From Theocolax elegans (lineage: Eukaryota; Arthropoda; Insecta; Hymenoptera; Cerocephalidae), in assembly GCA_026168455.1 (NCBI GenBank), contig CM047430.1, positions 7,109,277 to 7,173,276 of the forward strand: a stretch of DNA of 64,000 nucleotides, in the 5' to 3' direction. The notes beneath the pieces were generated by a model, which made no database searches, was not told the origin of the DNA, and saw nothing but the letters and a program-made list of their open reading frames with translations. The position numbers and the translations under genes are program-made. Shown here in pieces: positions 1 to 11,526 of this stretch. How positions within the stretch are numbered: position 1 is the stretch's first letter; the number at the start of each line of letters is the position of its first letter.

Positions 1-164
1 TTTGATAAATAATGTTTTTAAGGGCAATTTTTAGGGGGTGCGTTTCACCCCTTTAAAATTGGATTCGGCCGATAAAAAAAACACGTGATAAATATTTTTC
101 GATGCTTAATGCATGTACTTAGTTTCATCGGAATCGGTGAGTGACCGTTGGGTAGGGTTACTTG
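1..164. other. Unassigned AT-rich flank
   Basis: No open frame or RNA gene is recognisable here. The neighbouring gypsy remnant should continue into its reverse transcriptase in this direction, but no RT motif is seen, so that element appears broken near position 165. Confidence 0.5.
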
Positions 165-1256
165 TTAGCTGTGATTAGTATGACGTCGACAACAATCCGA
201 ACATTTATTAATTAAATTTTCTATAGATTGTCTTTGTTCCTCGTCCATTTTATCAAAATGCAATAATTCTTTTAACCGTTCATTACGATTAGGTATACTT
301 GTATCCTCCATTATGTTAAGTATCCTCGCTTTAGATCGATTGGCAGAAATGTCGTGTATGTCCACCTCTTCACTTTCATAACTATAAAAATTATTACTAG
401 AAGGTTTATTTGACTAAACCAAATAATTGTTATTCATTTCGTTTTCGTGAATGGCTTCGACAAATTCACTTCGTAAATTTTCGTTTATAACTCGTTAATT
501 CAATAAAAAATCGCTAGGGTCCTCATCCTGTTCATTTTCTGCCTGTATGGTTATTAAATTCTCATTATTTATCTCATTTTCAATTTCTTCAGTTCCTTGT
601 TTGTTTATCCATAATATTTCAGTTCTCGGGATAATATCTAACTTTTCCCCAGATATAACCGATTCTTTGCTATTCAATTTACACACATAACTAACATTTT
701 TATCACGAGGTTCGCCTTTATGGTCCTCCACGATTTCATAATCCACTTGTACTTGACAATTATTAACTGTCTTATCCAATAAATTTTCTTCATATTTTAT
801 TTCATTTTCAATATCACACTACAGGTCAACTTCGTTTTCATAATTAGTACAGGATAGACTCTCAGCCCTCCTATCGAACAATGGTGCTTTAATTATACCA
901 TAATTTTCAGTCATTTCATCAAATTTTTCTTTAATACATGGCTCAGTCGCATCACGTACCCGTGGCTGCGCTTTTTCATTACTTATTTGTAATCTTTCTT
1001 CCTTTATTAATCCATAACAATTTTAACTTTCTTTACTTGTATAATTCTTTAGATCCGACTCCTCGTCGATCTGATGTACTTCGATTTCGTCATTTTCATA
1101 ATCGTCATACTCATGTTCTTTTTCACTCCGATTGTATAGGTTTTTTTCGTTGCCATTTTGATTTCTTCCATTTCTTTGTTCTTGCTCGTAGATTTCATAC
1201 GATTCGTTTGTGACAAATTTTATGAACGTTTCATCATTTTCCCTTGGTTTTGTCAT
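165..1256 (-). pseudogene. Ty3/gypsy pol linker between protease and RT, broken
   Basis: Minus-strand fragments follow the protease of the same element: an acidic segment rich in Asp, Glu and Asn (1023-1256), a second charged segment (495-779), and a piece at 165-365. The last contains the pattern RLKELL...MDEEQRQSIENLI, which resembles the stretch just before the RT domain in insect gypsy-type Pol proteins. The frames are interrupted by stops and frameshifts, and no RT catalytic motif follows. I infer a decayed pol linker with RT lost or lying outside the window. The assignment of the acidic segments rests on position only. Confidence 0.5.
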
Positions 1257-1261
1257 AGATC

Positions 1262-1624
1262 CTATTGATTTTCGATCATTATTTCCTCCATTATATAAAT
1301 CGATACTTCCTTTTGCGTATTATTTACATTTTCAAAGGGAAGGATTAATCGGTAAAATTCTAAATATTGTTCCAAATAATTGATTTTTGCATCGTTTCTA
1401 CAAACAAAATCGAGGTTTAAGATTCCGTCTTGTATAGGGAACGAATCATGTACTAAATTAAGTTCCACGGGAGATCCATTGAAATCTATTCTTATTTTAC
1501 CACAAGTAGTTAATGAATGGTCTGTTATGCTTTTTAATAATATAATATCATTTTCGTCAATTTTCACGCAAGAGTCTGCCTCTGACTCTTTAATTAGACT
1601 TACCGATGCTCCTGTATCTAGCAA
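1262..1624 (-). pseudogene. Retropepsin (aspartic protease) domain of a Ty3/gypsy element
   Basis: The frame opens with the retropepsin signature LDTGASVSLI, which holds the catalytic Asp of the D-T-G triad. About 60 residues later comes the segment GILNLDFV, the usual hydrophobic-Gly-Leu-Asp block near the end of retroviral-type proteases. It lies just downstream of a CCHC knuckle and upstream of the RT-linker remnant, the normal Gag-PR-Pol order. The enzyme would process the Gag-Pol polyprotein in the virus-like particle. The frame is open for about 120 codons but is separated from gag by stops, so it is treated as part of a dead copy. Confidence 0.75.
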
Positions 1625-1642
1625 GCATTTTAACGGACGTCT

Positions 1643-2241
1643 TTACTGACTGGTATCGAGGATTACGACCGGAGCTGAAATTTGTTGACTTAAATTTATT
1701 TCCGTGATGTGGAGGGGACTTTTGAGCGGGTTTCCGCACTCGAAGTAGAGGGAATTTGATTCGTAGCCTATCTCTCGGCCCTCCTTGGAGAGAGAGAGAG
1801 TATCGGTGTTTCCCTGATTTTGATTTCCTTCTCTTACTTCTCTTTGTAATTTATAACAATCGCGCTTTATGTGGTCGGGTTTTCCGCAATGGAAACAAGT
1901 AACTGATGATCTTATATTATTATCCAATTCGCTATTAATATATCGTGATTCTTGGGAAGTTGAATTAACCGACTCGCGCTCACCGCGAGTCCCGGAATTA
2001 TTTTTCCGATCTTCTTTGTTAAATTGCTGCGATGAAGATTTATTATTATTATAACGAACGAAGCAATCACTTTATCTCTATCTCTATTTGGTAAAAATTC
2101 CGTCTGATTTTGATACTCGTTCCAACCACCAAATTGTAAATTTAGCCTATTATAATTACGACTGTTATCCGAGCGACTTTGTGAACTATGAAAACTGTTT
2201 ATGGGATTGCGTCGGTTGTTATTATCGGCAAATCTTTCCAC
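1643..2241 (-). pseudogene. Ty3/gypsy Gag C-terminus with second CCHC zinc knuckle
   Basis: An Asn/Arg/Ser-rich stretch (1912-2241) leads into a frame with the zinc knuckle CFHCGKPDHIKRDC (C-x2-C-x4-H-x4-C). This is the nucleocapsid-type RNA-binding motif of retrotransposon Gag. The two parts overlap in different frames, so at least one frameshift separates them. It follows the gag core on the same strand and precedes the protease. Confidence 0.7.
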
Positions 2242-2253
2242 AAAACTTCGTGC

Positions 2254-3222
2254 TCATTTGAAACACCTAATGGCTCCATGACCAGTTTTAGAACAATATT
2301 GACATACAATCGGAGAATTATTCGAAATATAGTATACTTTACGCGTTTCTCGAGTTGAACGAGAACGAGCCTCTTCTTGGCTCGGCGTCTCCTCGTTCAA
2401 GACGCTACAAGCGAACTCGCGCTCCACCTCGAGCGCTTGTTCACAAGCCTGTTTTATAGAAATTGGAGTCCCTAAACGCGCACGAATTTCCCAACGAAGT
2501 CCTTTTAAAAAGAATTTTAAACAATCTCCCCTTAGTTCAAGCATGACATGATCTGCTATCGCAACTCGTCCCTCTCTGTCGGCCGCTTCGACTATTTCAT
2601 TTTTTATTTTTTGTAACCGATTAAAATAAGCAACCACTGTCTCACTGTATTTTTGTTTTAATTTAGCAAGGTCTCCCGTCTACTCGTAATATGTTTTTAT
2701 TGATCCGAAGGTGTTTTCGAAAAAATCGGATATCTCTTTGATAGAATTAAAATTTTCTCCGCGCGCACAAGTTAAAGCTTCCCCATATAAACGCATTCGA
2801 ATAAGTTTTGTTAATTCTTTCTCGTACTCCGACGGTAAAATTTTTTTTGCTTCATTGCATCCGTCCAAAAATTGCGATATATTTATATTATGACCGTTAA
2901 ATCGCGGTATTAAATCTAGAGCGTCCTTTAGCGATAATCCTCGAATTTGAGACGTCATTGCTTTATTATTAATTTATTTTTTAACTTCACTCCTATCAAA
3001 ATTTTTTGGTTTTGTTCCGGTGTTTGTTCTTAATTCGTCTAAATTAATTTTATTAAATAATTCGTCTTTAATCTTAGAAGAGTTTGCTTGTTCGGGTGAT
3101 CTTATAATTAATTAATTATCGAAGGGAATTGTAAAATCTGTCGCGCCTTGATTTAGTTTTTCGTCGAGTACTTTCGCCGCGTCTGTCACTAATGCCTTTG
3201 CTTTCTCAGTCTCTTTTTCCAT
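2254..3222 (-). pseudogene. Ty3/gypsy Gag capsid region with first CCHC knuckle
   Basis: Reading the minus strand from an ATG at 3222, a charged helical N-terminus runs to an in-frame stop. The capsid-like part follows (2680-2958, containing LIPRFNGHNINISQFL), and then 2254-2637 ends in the zinc knuckle CQYCSKTGHGAIRCFK. Two CCHC boxes and a typical insect gypsy capsid start support the call. In-frame stops and breaks near 2640-2680 and 3000-3130 mark a dead copy. No LTR or primer binding site could be fixed upstream. Confidence 0.7.
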
Positions 3223-4393
3223 CGGTGCGGAAAAAATATTTAACGCGCCTTTAAGGCGAACACGTTAAAAAATTATAGAATGAAATATACACAAAGTTAT
3301 TTTATTATAAACTTAAATAATTAATAATCGAAAAAAGAATTATTATAAATAAATGCAGATTAAATTAAAAATTGTTGTCGTTGAGAACATGAATTATTGT
3401 CAATAAATTGCAATTAAAACAATAAATATTGCAAATAAAATGCAATGCAAAGAGAAATTATTATAAATAACTTGCAGTTCCAAATAATAATTGCTGTAAG
3501 AGAAAACGGTTGGTTCAGTAATTGAGATAACATAAAATATAAGGTTTGCCTTTACGAATATTACAAGCGTATAGATAGCCGAAAAGAATATACCTTAAGT
3601 ACCCATATATATATATATATATATATACGGTGAGGAACGAAGGTCCGCCTTGAACGTGGATAGCGGTGTCAAATGGCTCGATAATGTCAACGATGCGTCT
3701 CGATCCCCGAATACAAGATCTCTCTTGATTTTAAATGCGTATTTCTTTAAAGTCCGAGTAGCAGTGCCACGCCCTCGGATAAAAATCAAAGAGTTGACTA
3801 GCAGAGCTTTGCCTTACGAAAGCTTCAGACGAAAAATTAGGAGTGGCTGTGTCTGTTCTGGGTCCTCTTTATATACTCTAAAAATCTATGCATCTGTCCT
3901 TGTCTTACGCTTTGCTTTAGATGGATATTGTGTAAGTAGTTCTCGATTTTTCTGTGCTTGTACCCGATTGGGCCGTTAGATGTGCGTGATTAAAAATTAT
4001 CGAATCCCATGCATTTCCTGTATTGCTTCGTAGTTAATTCGGAGAATTTGCTGTCCCCCTTTTATTACCGCGACATTACCCAAAACACGGCTTAATTTAT
4101 TACTTCCTTCTAATGCTCGAGTTTTCTAGTACATGTTTCCCATCGCCGACTCTTCTCCGAGCATTGATTTTATATTGTAGTACGCAAATCTCTTGCGCAA
4201 CCCTTCGTTTCGATTTCACTATCGGCGATCCCGCTTATATGCGTATTGGCTTTGAATAATATCTTCAACTCTACTTATCAGTCTCCTTTTCGTTTGAAAC
4301 ACTTGTAAATTAATCTTTCCCTTAGCTCTATAAATTATATTTTATATTACTGCAGTTACTTAGATTCTTTATCAACCTTATTTTGTTCGTCTT
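3223..4393. other. Unassigned stretch with a short (TA)n tract
   Basis: Contains a (TA)n microsatellite at about 3604-3628. The GC-richer block at 3640-4000 has an open plus frame but no recognisable protein. By position it could hold the LTR of the minus-strand gypsy remnant, but I cannot show matching LTR ends. Confidence 0.4.
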
Positions 4394-5260
4394 CTACTTT
4401 TTGCGAAAAATAATAATATAACGCGACAATATGTTACCTGTTATTTTTTTTATGAATTGAGTTTTTCTTTCCTCGCACTCCTTTTGTGCACCATCTTGTC
4501 TGTGTTCATCTTTCTCCATTTGCCATATTCTAATTATGTTTCGATTTAACTCCTCAGCTTCTTTTTCATCAGTACATTGAGTCAAATGCCCAATAGCTGC
4601 CAAGTAAAAAGTTTTCACACTTGTATTGCAGTTACTAAAAATTATTGCATATTTTTTAATAAAATGGGCGAGATCAATTTTAATTAATGTTGGTTGTAGT
4701 TCTTCTCTACGCAGTGCGTTTGCATAATCATCCACGGTTTTATATAGGCTATATGCACATACTACTGCAATATACTACGCACTCGTGTAATAAGGGGTCC
4801 CATCACGGTGGAATGGAAGTAACCACATTAAGTATGTTCCAGTGTGAGCTATCTGCAAGCATTTGCGTGCATTAAAATTGCCGAGCACTGTTTTTCATAA
4901 CCATTCCGTGCAAAAATATGTGCTTTGATTCTACATTAGCAATATTTCGAATTTTGCATACCTTACGTAACAGGGATCGCAACTAAATTCTTGAATGCAG
5001 TTAATGTGGCGACCATACTTCATTTTAACTAATGTATTCACCGGATCCATATCTGCATATGTAGACATTTTCTATAAGCTTTTCACAACACGTATTACAT
5101 TAGACGATGGTAGAGTAGGAAGTTCATGTCCATCGGGCATCATAGCCTCTGCCGCTTTTCTTGCTCGGTATTTTTCGACGCTCATGGTACTCATTCCGCA
5201 AAGGTCTTATGCTGCAGTTTTGGTCACGAGATCCTTATGTAAAAACCTTTCCAATAATAT
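4394..5260 (-). pseudogene. Decayed transposon-type ORF, family not identified
   Basis: Frame pieces on the minus strand can be read with several stops: a Met-rich N-terminal part around 5040-5190 (KAAEAMMPDGHELPTLPSSN), a middle part at 4740-5040, and a 113-codon open frame at 4394-4735 (LIKIDLAHFIKKYAIIF). The arrangement resembles long uncharacterised transposon-encoded proteins that are multicopy in aphids and ants; that recall is from memory and unchecked. No catalytic triad can be read. The N-terminal part is repeated in the adjacent tandem copy (6012-7028), while the C-terminal part is not. Confidence 0.4.
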
Positions 5261-6010
5261 TTTTCGACCATTCGTCTTCATCAAACGTGCAAATCAAATT
5301 TGCTCCACACTTGTAATAACCTTTATATATAAATTATATACAAACAAAACAGTAAAATAATTGGAGCTAAACATGTACGAATTGTAAATTAAATATCAAA
5401 AGTTAAATTAATAATATGAAGAGATTGTTCGATCGAACACTTGTTAAAAAGAATTTCACGTATCTAATTTGTTTATCAAAATATATTGTTCGATACTTGT
5501 GCGAAATATGATTTTCGTCTCGTGCGAATATCACCCTCGTTTCTCTCGTGCGAATATCATCCTCGTTTCTCTCGAGCAATAAATTCGCGCTCGTTCGATA
5601 ATCAACACTTTGCTCTTGTATCGAAACGTACCATTATGGTCAAAGATAGAAACTGAGCAAAATAGTAAAAATACATTACATGAATCAGGTACAACTGTTG
5701 CTACTGCGCGCAATAGCATTATGTTTAAATGATGGATTATTCTTTATTTTACTGTTTTATAAATTAATTATTAAAAATAACTCTATTTAATCACAACAAA
5801 CATATTTTCTAATTATTTATTTATTACTATTCGGTATTAATTTAAGAAAAACATTTGAAATAATTTATACCCATAGTACTTTAAATTATGATGAGACTAT
5901 GATGATCTTCAATATAAAAAGCGGAAGACACGGCACGAACTTCGGTTTGAAAATTGCGATTCCTTGCATCGTTCTCGACGTGACACTATATAATATACAC
6001 TATAATTTTT
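4994..6010. repeat. Tandem duplication, copy 1 (about 1,018 bp)
   Basis: Nearly identical to 6012-7028, head to tail. The only difference noticed by eye is one base in an A run (near 5408 versus 6426). It contains the N-terminal part of the decayed transposon ORF and a short local repeat (CTCGTGCGAATATC, twice) near 5520-5570. Identity is too high for an old duplication. Confidence 0.85.
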
Positions 6011-6011
6011 A

Positions 6012-7028
6012 AATGCAGTTAATGTGGCGACCATACTTCATTTTAACTAATGTATTCACCGGATCCATATCTGCATATGTAGACATTTTCTATAAGCTTT
6101 TCACAACACGTATTACATTAGACGATGGTAGAGTAGGAAGTTCATGTCCATCGGGCATCATAGCCTCTGCCGCTTTTCTTGCTCGGTATTTTTCGACGCT
6201 CATGGTACTCATTCCGCAAAGGTCTTATGCTGCAGTTTTGGTCACGAGATCCTTATGTAAAAACCTTTCCAATAATATTTTTCGACCATTCGTCTTCATC
6301 AAACGTGCAAATCAAATTTGCTCCACACTTGTAATAACCTTTATATATAAATTATATACAAACAAAACAGTAAAATAATTGGAGCTAAACATGTACGAAT
6401 TGTAAATTAAATATCAAAAGTTAAATTAATAAATATGAAGAGATTGTTCGATCGAACACTTGTTAAAAAGAATTTCACGTATCTAATTTGTTTATCAAAA
6501 TATATTGTTCGATACTTGTGCGAAATATGATTTTCGTCTCGTGCGAATATCACCCTCGTTTCTCTCGTGCGAATATCATCCTCGTTTCTCTCGAGCAATA
6601 AATTCGCGCTCGTTCGATAATCAACACTTTGCTCTTGTATCGAAACGTACCATTATGGTCAAAGATAGAAACTGAGCAAAATAGTAAAAATACATTACAT
6701 GAATCAGGTACAACTGTTGCTACTGCGCGCAATAGCATTATGTTTAAATGATGGATTATTCTTTATTTTACTGTTTTATAAATTAATTATTAAAAATAAC
6801 TCTATTTAATCACAACAAACATATTTTCTAATTATTTATTTATTACTATTCGGTATTAATTTAAGAAAAACATTTGAAATAATTTATACCCATAGTACTT
6901 TAAATTATGATGAGACTATGATGATCTTCAATATAAAAAGCGGAAGACACGGCACGAACTTCGGTTTGAAAATTGCGATTCCTTGCATCGTTCTCGACGT
7001 GACACTATATAATATACACTATAATATT
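6012..7028. repeat. Tandem duplication, copy 2 (about 1,018 bp)
   Basis: Second head-to-tail copy of 4994-6010. The open frames in it are duplicates of those in copy 1 and match no known protein. The copies diverge abruptly at their right ends (after ACTATAAT). Confidence 0.85.
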
Positions 7029-8499
7029 TTAAATTTATTTATAAGTGATAATAATAATAAACTTATCACTTCTAATTATAAAACGTTCAATTTACGTGTG
7101 ACTATAAGTGCAAAATAATTACGCATAATACATAATATATTTTCACAATTTAGGTTTTTATTTTATTATTGCGGCTGCTCAGCGGTACAGTTGAACTTAC
7201 CGTATTTAAATAAACTTATTTTTCCCGCGTTGCGGCGACGGTTACCCTTCCGCTCTATCAAATCTGTTAAGTGTTAGTCTGAAACCGAGGTACTGTTTCA
7301 GATAACAACCAGGTAAAAATCAAATCTGAAATTGACCGCGAAACAGCGATATCGCGTCGAGCACTTGTCAATCAGAAATATACGAGCTCTTAGGATTACG
7401 GAAGGAATCGTACGTGGGTTAAATTCAATTACTCGAACACTGGATTTAATTTGTATTAATAAAAATCAGTTTAGCCTCTGGTTCATGGAAAAAACGATTT
7501 GAAGCAGACTTTTATGAGTTTGACCATGATTTGACCTTAAAATGACCATGAAAAATGTTCATAAAATAATTTTAAAAGTAAAATTTTCCGCTCTTACTAA
7601 ATCCGAGGTCACAACTAGCGGTTATTGTATAAAAAAAACCACTTTTATTTTGAAAAACCATTAAAGGTCAAGGTCAAGGTCAAAGACGTTAGCGCTATTA
7701 TAGTGCTCCCTTTGCCTTCTGCTACATTTATCAAAACAATAATGCCCTAACTGGCTTACGTTGCGACTAATCTGGCTGCTGCGATTAGAATTTTTTTTCT
7801 TAACATTGTAATAAATAATCATAATTTTATTAAGATTAGCACACAGCCACAAGAAAAGCACCCTGTGCGGTTTACCAGACTAGTTGATCTATATGTCTTT
7901 TTGTTCGCTGAACCCATGTTGTAAACCGTCAGGGTTTTTCAGTAATAGTCAGCAACGATGTGTAGAACTAGGTTACTTGCATTTTCATTGATATGACTTT
8001 TTTGAAATTACGAAACTATCATACTTTACAGCTCAGTATACATACGCTACATATTTTTTGAAGCCCTGTATTCGAATCTGATGCCAGAAATTAACGTAAC
8101 ACGTCAGATTTTTTCAGAGTTTAGGAAAAATTTTGAAAAATTCAGGTTTTTCGGTTTTCAACTTTTTACAGAATTGAAGGCCACTAATAAGCTACAGACC
8201 GTTTAAAAGGCATTGCTTCAAGCTTTTTTTAGACATTTGGATGGAAAAATCAATTGTGGCGAAGTTACAACTTTTTCAAGTTTAATATTGACATATACTT
8301 AATAAAAAATTAACTTTGTAATTACAAATTCTAATATAGAAGGATATCTTCTAGAGACGATTAGCACACAATGTTACTGTAATGTTTTATAGTAAAAGTT
8401 GATAGATTTTGAGATAAGTAGCGGCAAACGCAGTTGCTGTTGAAAAACTTTAAAAAAATTTAACGTTTTGAGGTTAGAATAATTTTTGTACAAATGTAT
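7029..8499. other. Non-coding; mariner-tail-like segment at 7500-7720
   Basis: No gene is recognised. At 7530-7690 the repeated phrases TTTGACCTTAAAATGACC and AAGGTCAAGGTCAAGGTCAA resemble the 3' region of the mariner-type pseudogene near 36930-37080. This may be a tail fragment of the same family. Confidence 0.35.
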
Positions 8500-9185
8500 T
8501 CCACCTGACATACGAATTGACATATGCAACCATTGAATTTGCAAAGGTGATAAATGGGAGGGGGACTGAAGGCGCTGAAAATCGCTTAACCAAAGGGACA
8601 CGTAAATATCAAGAAAGAATTAATTAATGTGGTTTTGGAGTATGGTGACTCATACATAGGGATGGACGAAGGTTTCCAATGAATGTGCAAGGATTGACGG
8701 ACGGAGGATAAGTGGAGGCGTCGAATAACACATTTACAAAGGGATATGTAAACGAGTAAAAAATTAGCTATGTTGTTTTGGAGTATGGTAACTCATTCAT
8801 TAAGATAGGCGCACGCATTCATCGAATGTGCAGGAATGGTGGAAGAGGGAGAAAAATAAAGGCACTAAATATTGCAATTACATTAAACCCGTAAGTTGAA
8901 ACAGTAATTAATAATTATTGACGTATTGAAGAATGGCGACTAATACATACGGAGTAAAATGAACAACAAAAATATAGGTATCGAATATCGCATTCAGAGA
9001 TGAACACGTACACTCTAATACAAAATTTATTTATGTAGTAGTGGAGTAAAGTGATTCCCTCATAGGGAAGGAAATATGCATCCATCGAATTTGCGAGGTT
9101 GGAGGATAAGAAGGAAATGTGGAGGCGTCGAATAGTCCATTTGCAATGGGACACGTGAACTTAAGTCAAAAATAAGTTGTGGTTA
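8500..9185. repeat. Degenerate tandem repeat, about 145-bp unit, roughly 5 copies
   Basis: Recurring landmarks define the unit: AAAGGGACACGTAAA (about 8593), AAAGGGATATGTAAAC (8737), GATGAACACGTACAC (8996) and AATGGGACACGTGAAC (9143), each near GGAGTATGGTRACTCAT and GGAGGCGTCGAATA. Spacing is about 115-147 bp. Units have diverged strongly, so this is an old decayed satellite or the internal repeat of a lost element. Confidence 0.6.
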
Positions 9186-9470
9186 TTGAGTACACATTAA
9201 CTGAAGAAACACTAGCAACCTACAGCGATCGTAATAATGTATAGGAAGTGTGCATTATTATTAGAATTCTGTATAAATTATATATACAAGTCATAAAATC
9301 TACTATAAAGCCATCATCTCAAAGTTTTGTTGAGAAACATAGGAAATAGCTAGCTTATGTTTAATTGATAGTAATTATGAATGGTAGGAGAGATTATTGC
9401 TCGTTAAAAAAAATTTTATTAAGAAGTGAAGATTTTATTGATCTCTACGAACAAGTTATTTATTATGTTG

Positions 9471-9520
9471 ATTGTTGCCGACATTTAGGACGTTTTTACG
9501 CCGTCTCATTTCAAGATTAA
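9471..9520 (-). other. PLE-terminus remnant with degenerate hammerhead-like fold
   Basis: On the minus strand this matches the segment at 54361-54402 (shared core GACGGCGTAAAAACGTCC) that lies next to the Penelope-like element. The GAAACGTC block is mutated to TAAATGTC, so ribozyme activity is unlikely. It is probably a fossil of a PLE terminal repeat. Confidence 0.5.
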
Positions 9521-9689
9521 ACAATGTAATTGTAAAAGAAACCCTTTAACAAAATGAATACATTTCAAAAAACCCAAAATACATGACATCCTCAATATTC
9601 TTACCAACGATAACATGTAGAGAAACTATTATATCTTAAATTTAATAACGAACTATCCTTAAACGCGCAATCACTGAAATAATTGTAGC

Positions 9690-10785
9690 AATAATATCTA
9701 ATACATAATCCAAATGTTAAATATCGAAAATCACCTTCTGCAAAGGTGTAAACATTCGCAAGTATGGTTTAATTTCAATCACAATTCTGCAATTGATATT
9801 GAATGTTTAATACAATAAAATTTTACCTTTTTCGATTCTTATAAAGATTTTGCAATAGAAAGTACTGAAATCAAAATAGAGTCGACAAGTATCTGTTGAT
9901 AAATTACACATTTTTTCAGAAATGTGTATACTACACATAATTTATTTTATAATTTTTAACCCTGCTATGTCTTACAGCAATAAATAAACAATAGTATTTA
10001 TAATAATATTCATTTATGCGAAATTAATTTCTTCAAATGTAATAAAGCAGAAATTTCTCTTTTTTATTGTTTTTAAATAAAGTAATACTCGCACCACGCG
10101 TTGGTTTGTACCCTCACTTCTCATAAGAATATTGATATTATCAAGAATTTATAAATATTTTAAGGTTTCTGAAGACAAGAGGTAAAGCTATGTATATATT
10201 TTTCATGTTTCTCATGAGGCCTGTACATCGTTACAGCGGTTAATAATAATATTTGTTTCTGTGCAATTACATCAAATTCCAAAACTTTTCTATTATTTCA
10301 TATGGTATGAAAAGATTTAATCAATTGAAAATCGTACATGAATGGTTAATCAGAATGAACTGCCAAAACACATAACCAACGGTGGTGCGAGTATTACTTT
10401 ATTTAAAAACAATAAAAAAGAGAAATTTCTGTTTTATTGCATTTGAAGAAATTAATTTTGCATAAATGAATATTATTATAAATACTATTGTTGATTTATT
10501 GCTGTAAGACATAGCAGGGTTAAAAATTATAAAATAAATTATGTGTAGTATATACATTTCTGAAAAAATGTGTCATTTATCAACAGATACTTGTCGACTC
10601 TATTTTGATTTTAGTACTTTCTATTGCAAAAATTTTATAAAAATTGAAAAAGGTAAAATGTTAATGTTTTAAGCATTCAATATCAATTGCAAAAATGTGA
10701 TTGAAATTAAATCATTCTTGCGAATGTTTACACCATCGCAGAAGGCGTTTTTCGATATTTAACGTTTGGATTATGTATTAGATAA
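9690..10785. repeat. Large inverted repeat with about 410-bp arms
   Basis: The left arm (about 9690-10107) is the reverse complement of the right arm (about 10379-10785), at roughly 93% identity by eye, around a 270-bp spacer. Landmarks present in both arms include CATAATCCAAAYGTTAAATA, GAGTCGACAAGTATCTGTTG and CCCTGCTATGTCTTACAGC. No transposase or clear target duplication was found. The distal part of the right arm recurs at 13914-14240 because it lies inside the 3.45-kb tandem duplication. Confidence 0.8.
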
Positions 10786-11098
10786 GTTTTGTTCGAATAA
10801 AAGAAGAAATATAGTAAGCCAAATAATTGCAGGACATATACTTTTCAGGAATAAATGTATTATTTTTCTACAGAAATACTTGTCGATTTCATTTCGACAT
10901 TATATACTTACCAAAGAATCGAACGCATATATATTGGCTTTATAGAAAAAAAATAGTTTTAGCAGTTTTAATACGAATAGAGAACGATAGAAATCCACTT
11001 AAATATAAAATTGTGTTTCATTTTAAATTATTTTAAACCATGTGACAATCAAACATTTATCTTACTCAGCGTTGAAAAAAAATAATTCTATAAATATT

Positions 11099-11391
11099 TG
11101 TTGGAATAAAACAGAAGAGGAAGGGCTTTGCTTTAATGATAAACTCACCGTTTATATTATAAAAGAAATAAAACAATTTATTCTATATATATATAATATG
11201 TATGTACACTGGGGAAGGCCTTGGTACATCCGACCGTGTCGGGATCCGTGGCTCGAGTGCAGTAGCGGGAGAAACCGATCTCGCCGCGCCGCCGCTTGCG
11301 TCGCTTCCTCCGGGGTCCTCCCCACTCCTCGTTACTCAATTGGTAACGATAGAGAGAGAAAGAGAGAGACTATCACGTCTTATTTCCAACA
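11099..11391 (-). repeat. Copia LTR, duplicated copy
   Basis: Runs from TGTTGGAATAAAACAG to TTATTTCCAACA with 8-bp perfect inverted ends (TGTTGGAA/TTCCAACA). It is nearly identical to the LTRs at 14546-14839 and 21775-22067. It exists because of the 3.45-kb tandem duplication and is not evidence of a separate insertion. Confidence 0.85.
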
Positions 11392-11526
11392 CTCCCTCCC
11401 GTGGTTGTCTTGATCTCTTCTAGCTGCAATTTCTAAGTTAAACTTCTAGCTTCTTATCCAGCTATATCCAGCTCCAACTTATCTGCTCCATCTAGCTTTT
11501 ATTTTCTGTAACGAAACATCAATCTA

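Noticed and set aside
3650..3979. 109-codon plus-strand ORF
   Set aside because: No recognisable domain, no splice or promoter context; sits in a possible LTR region.
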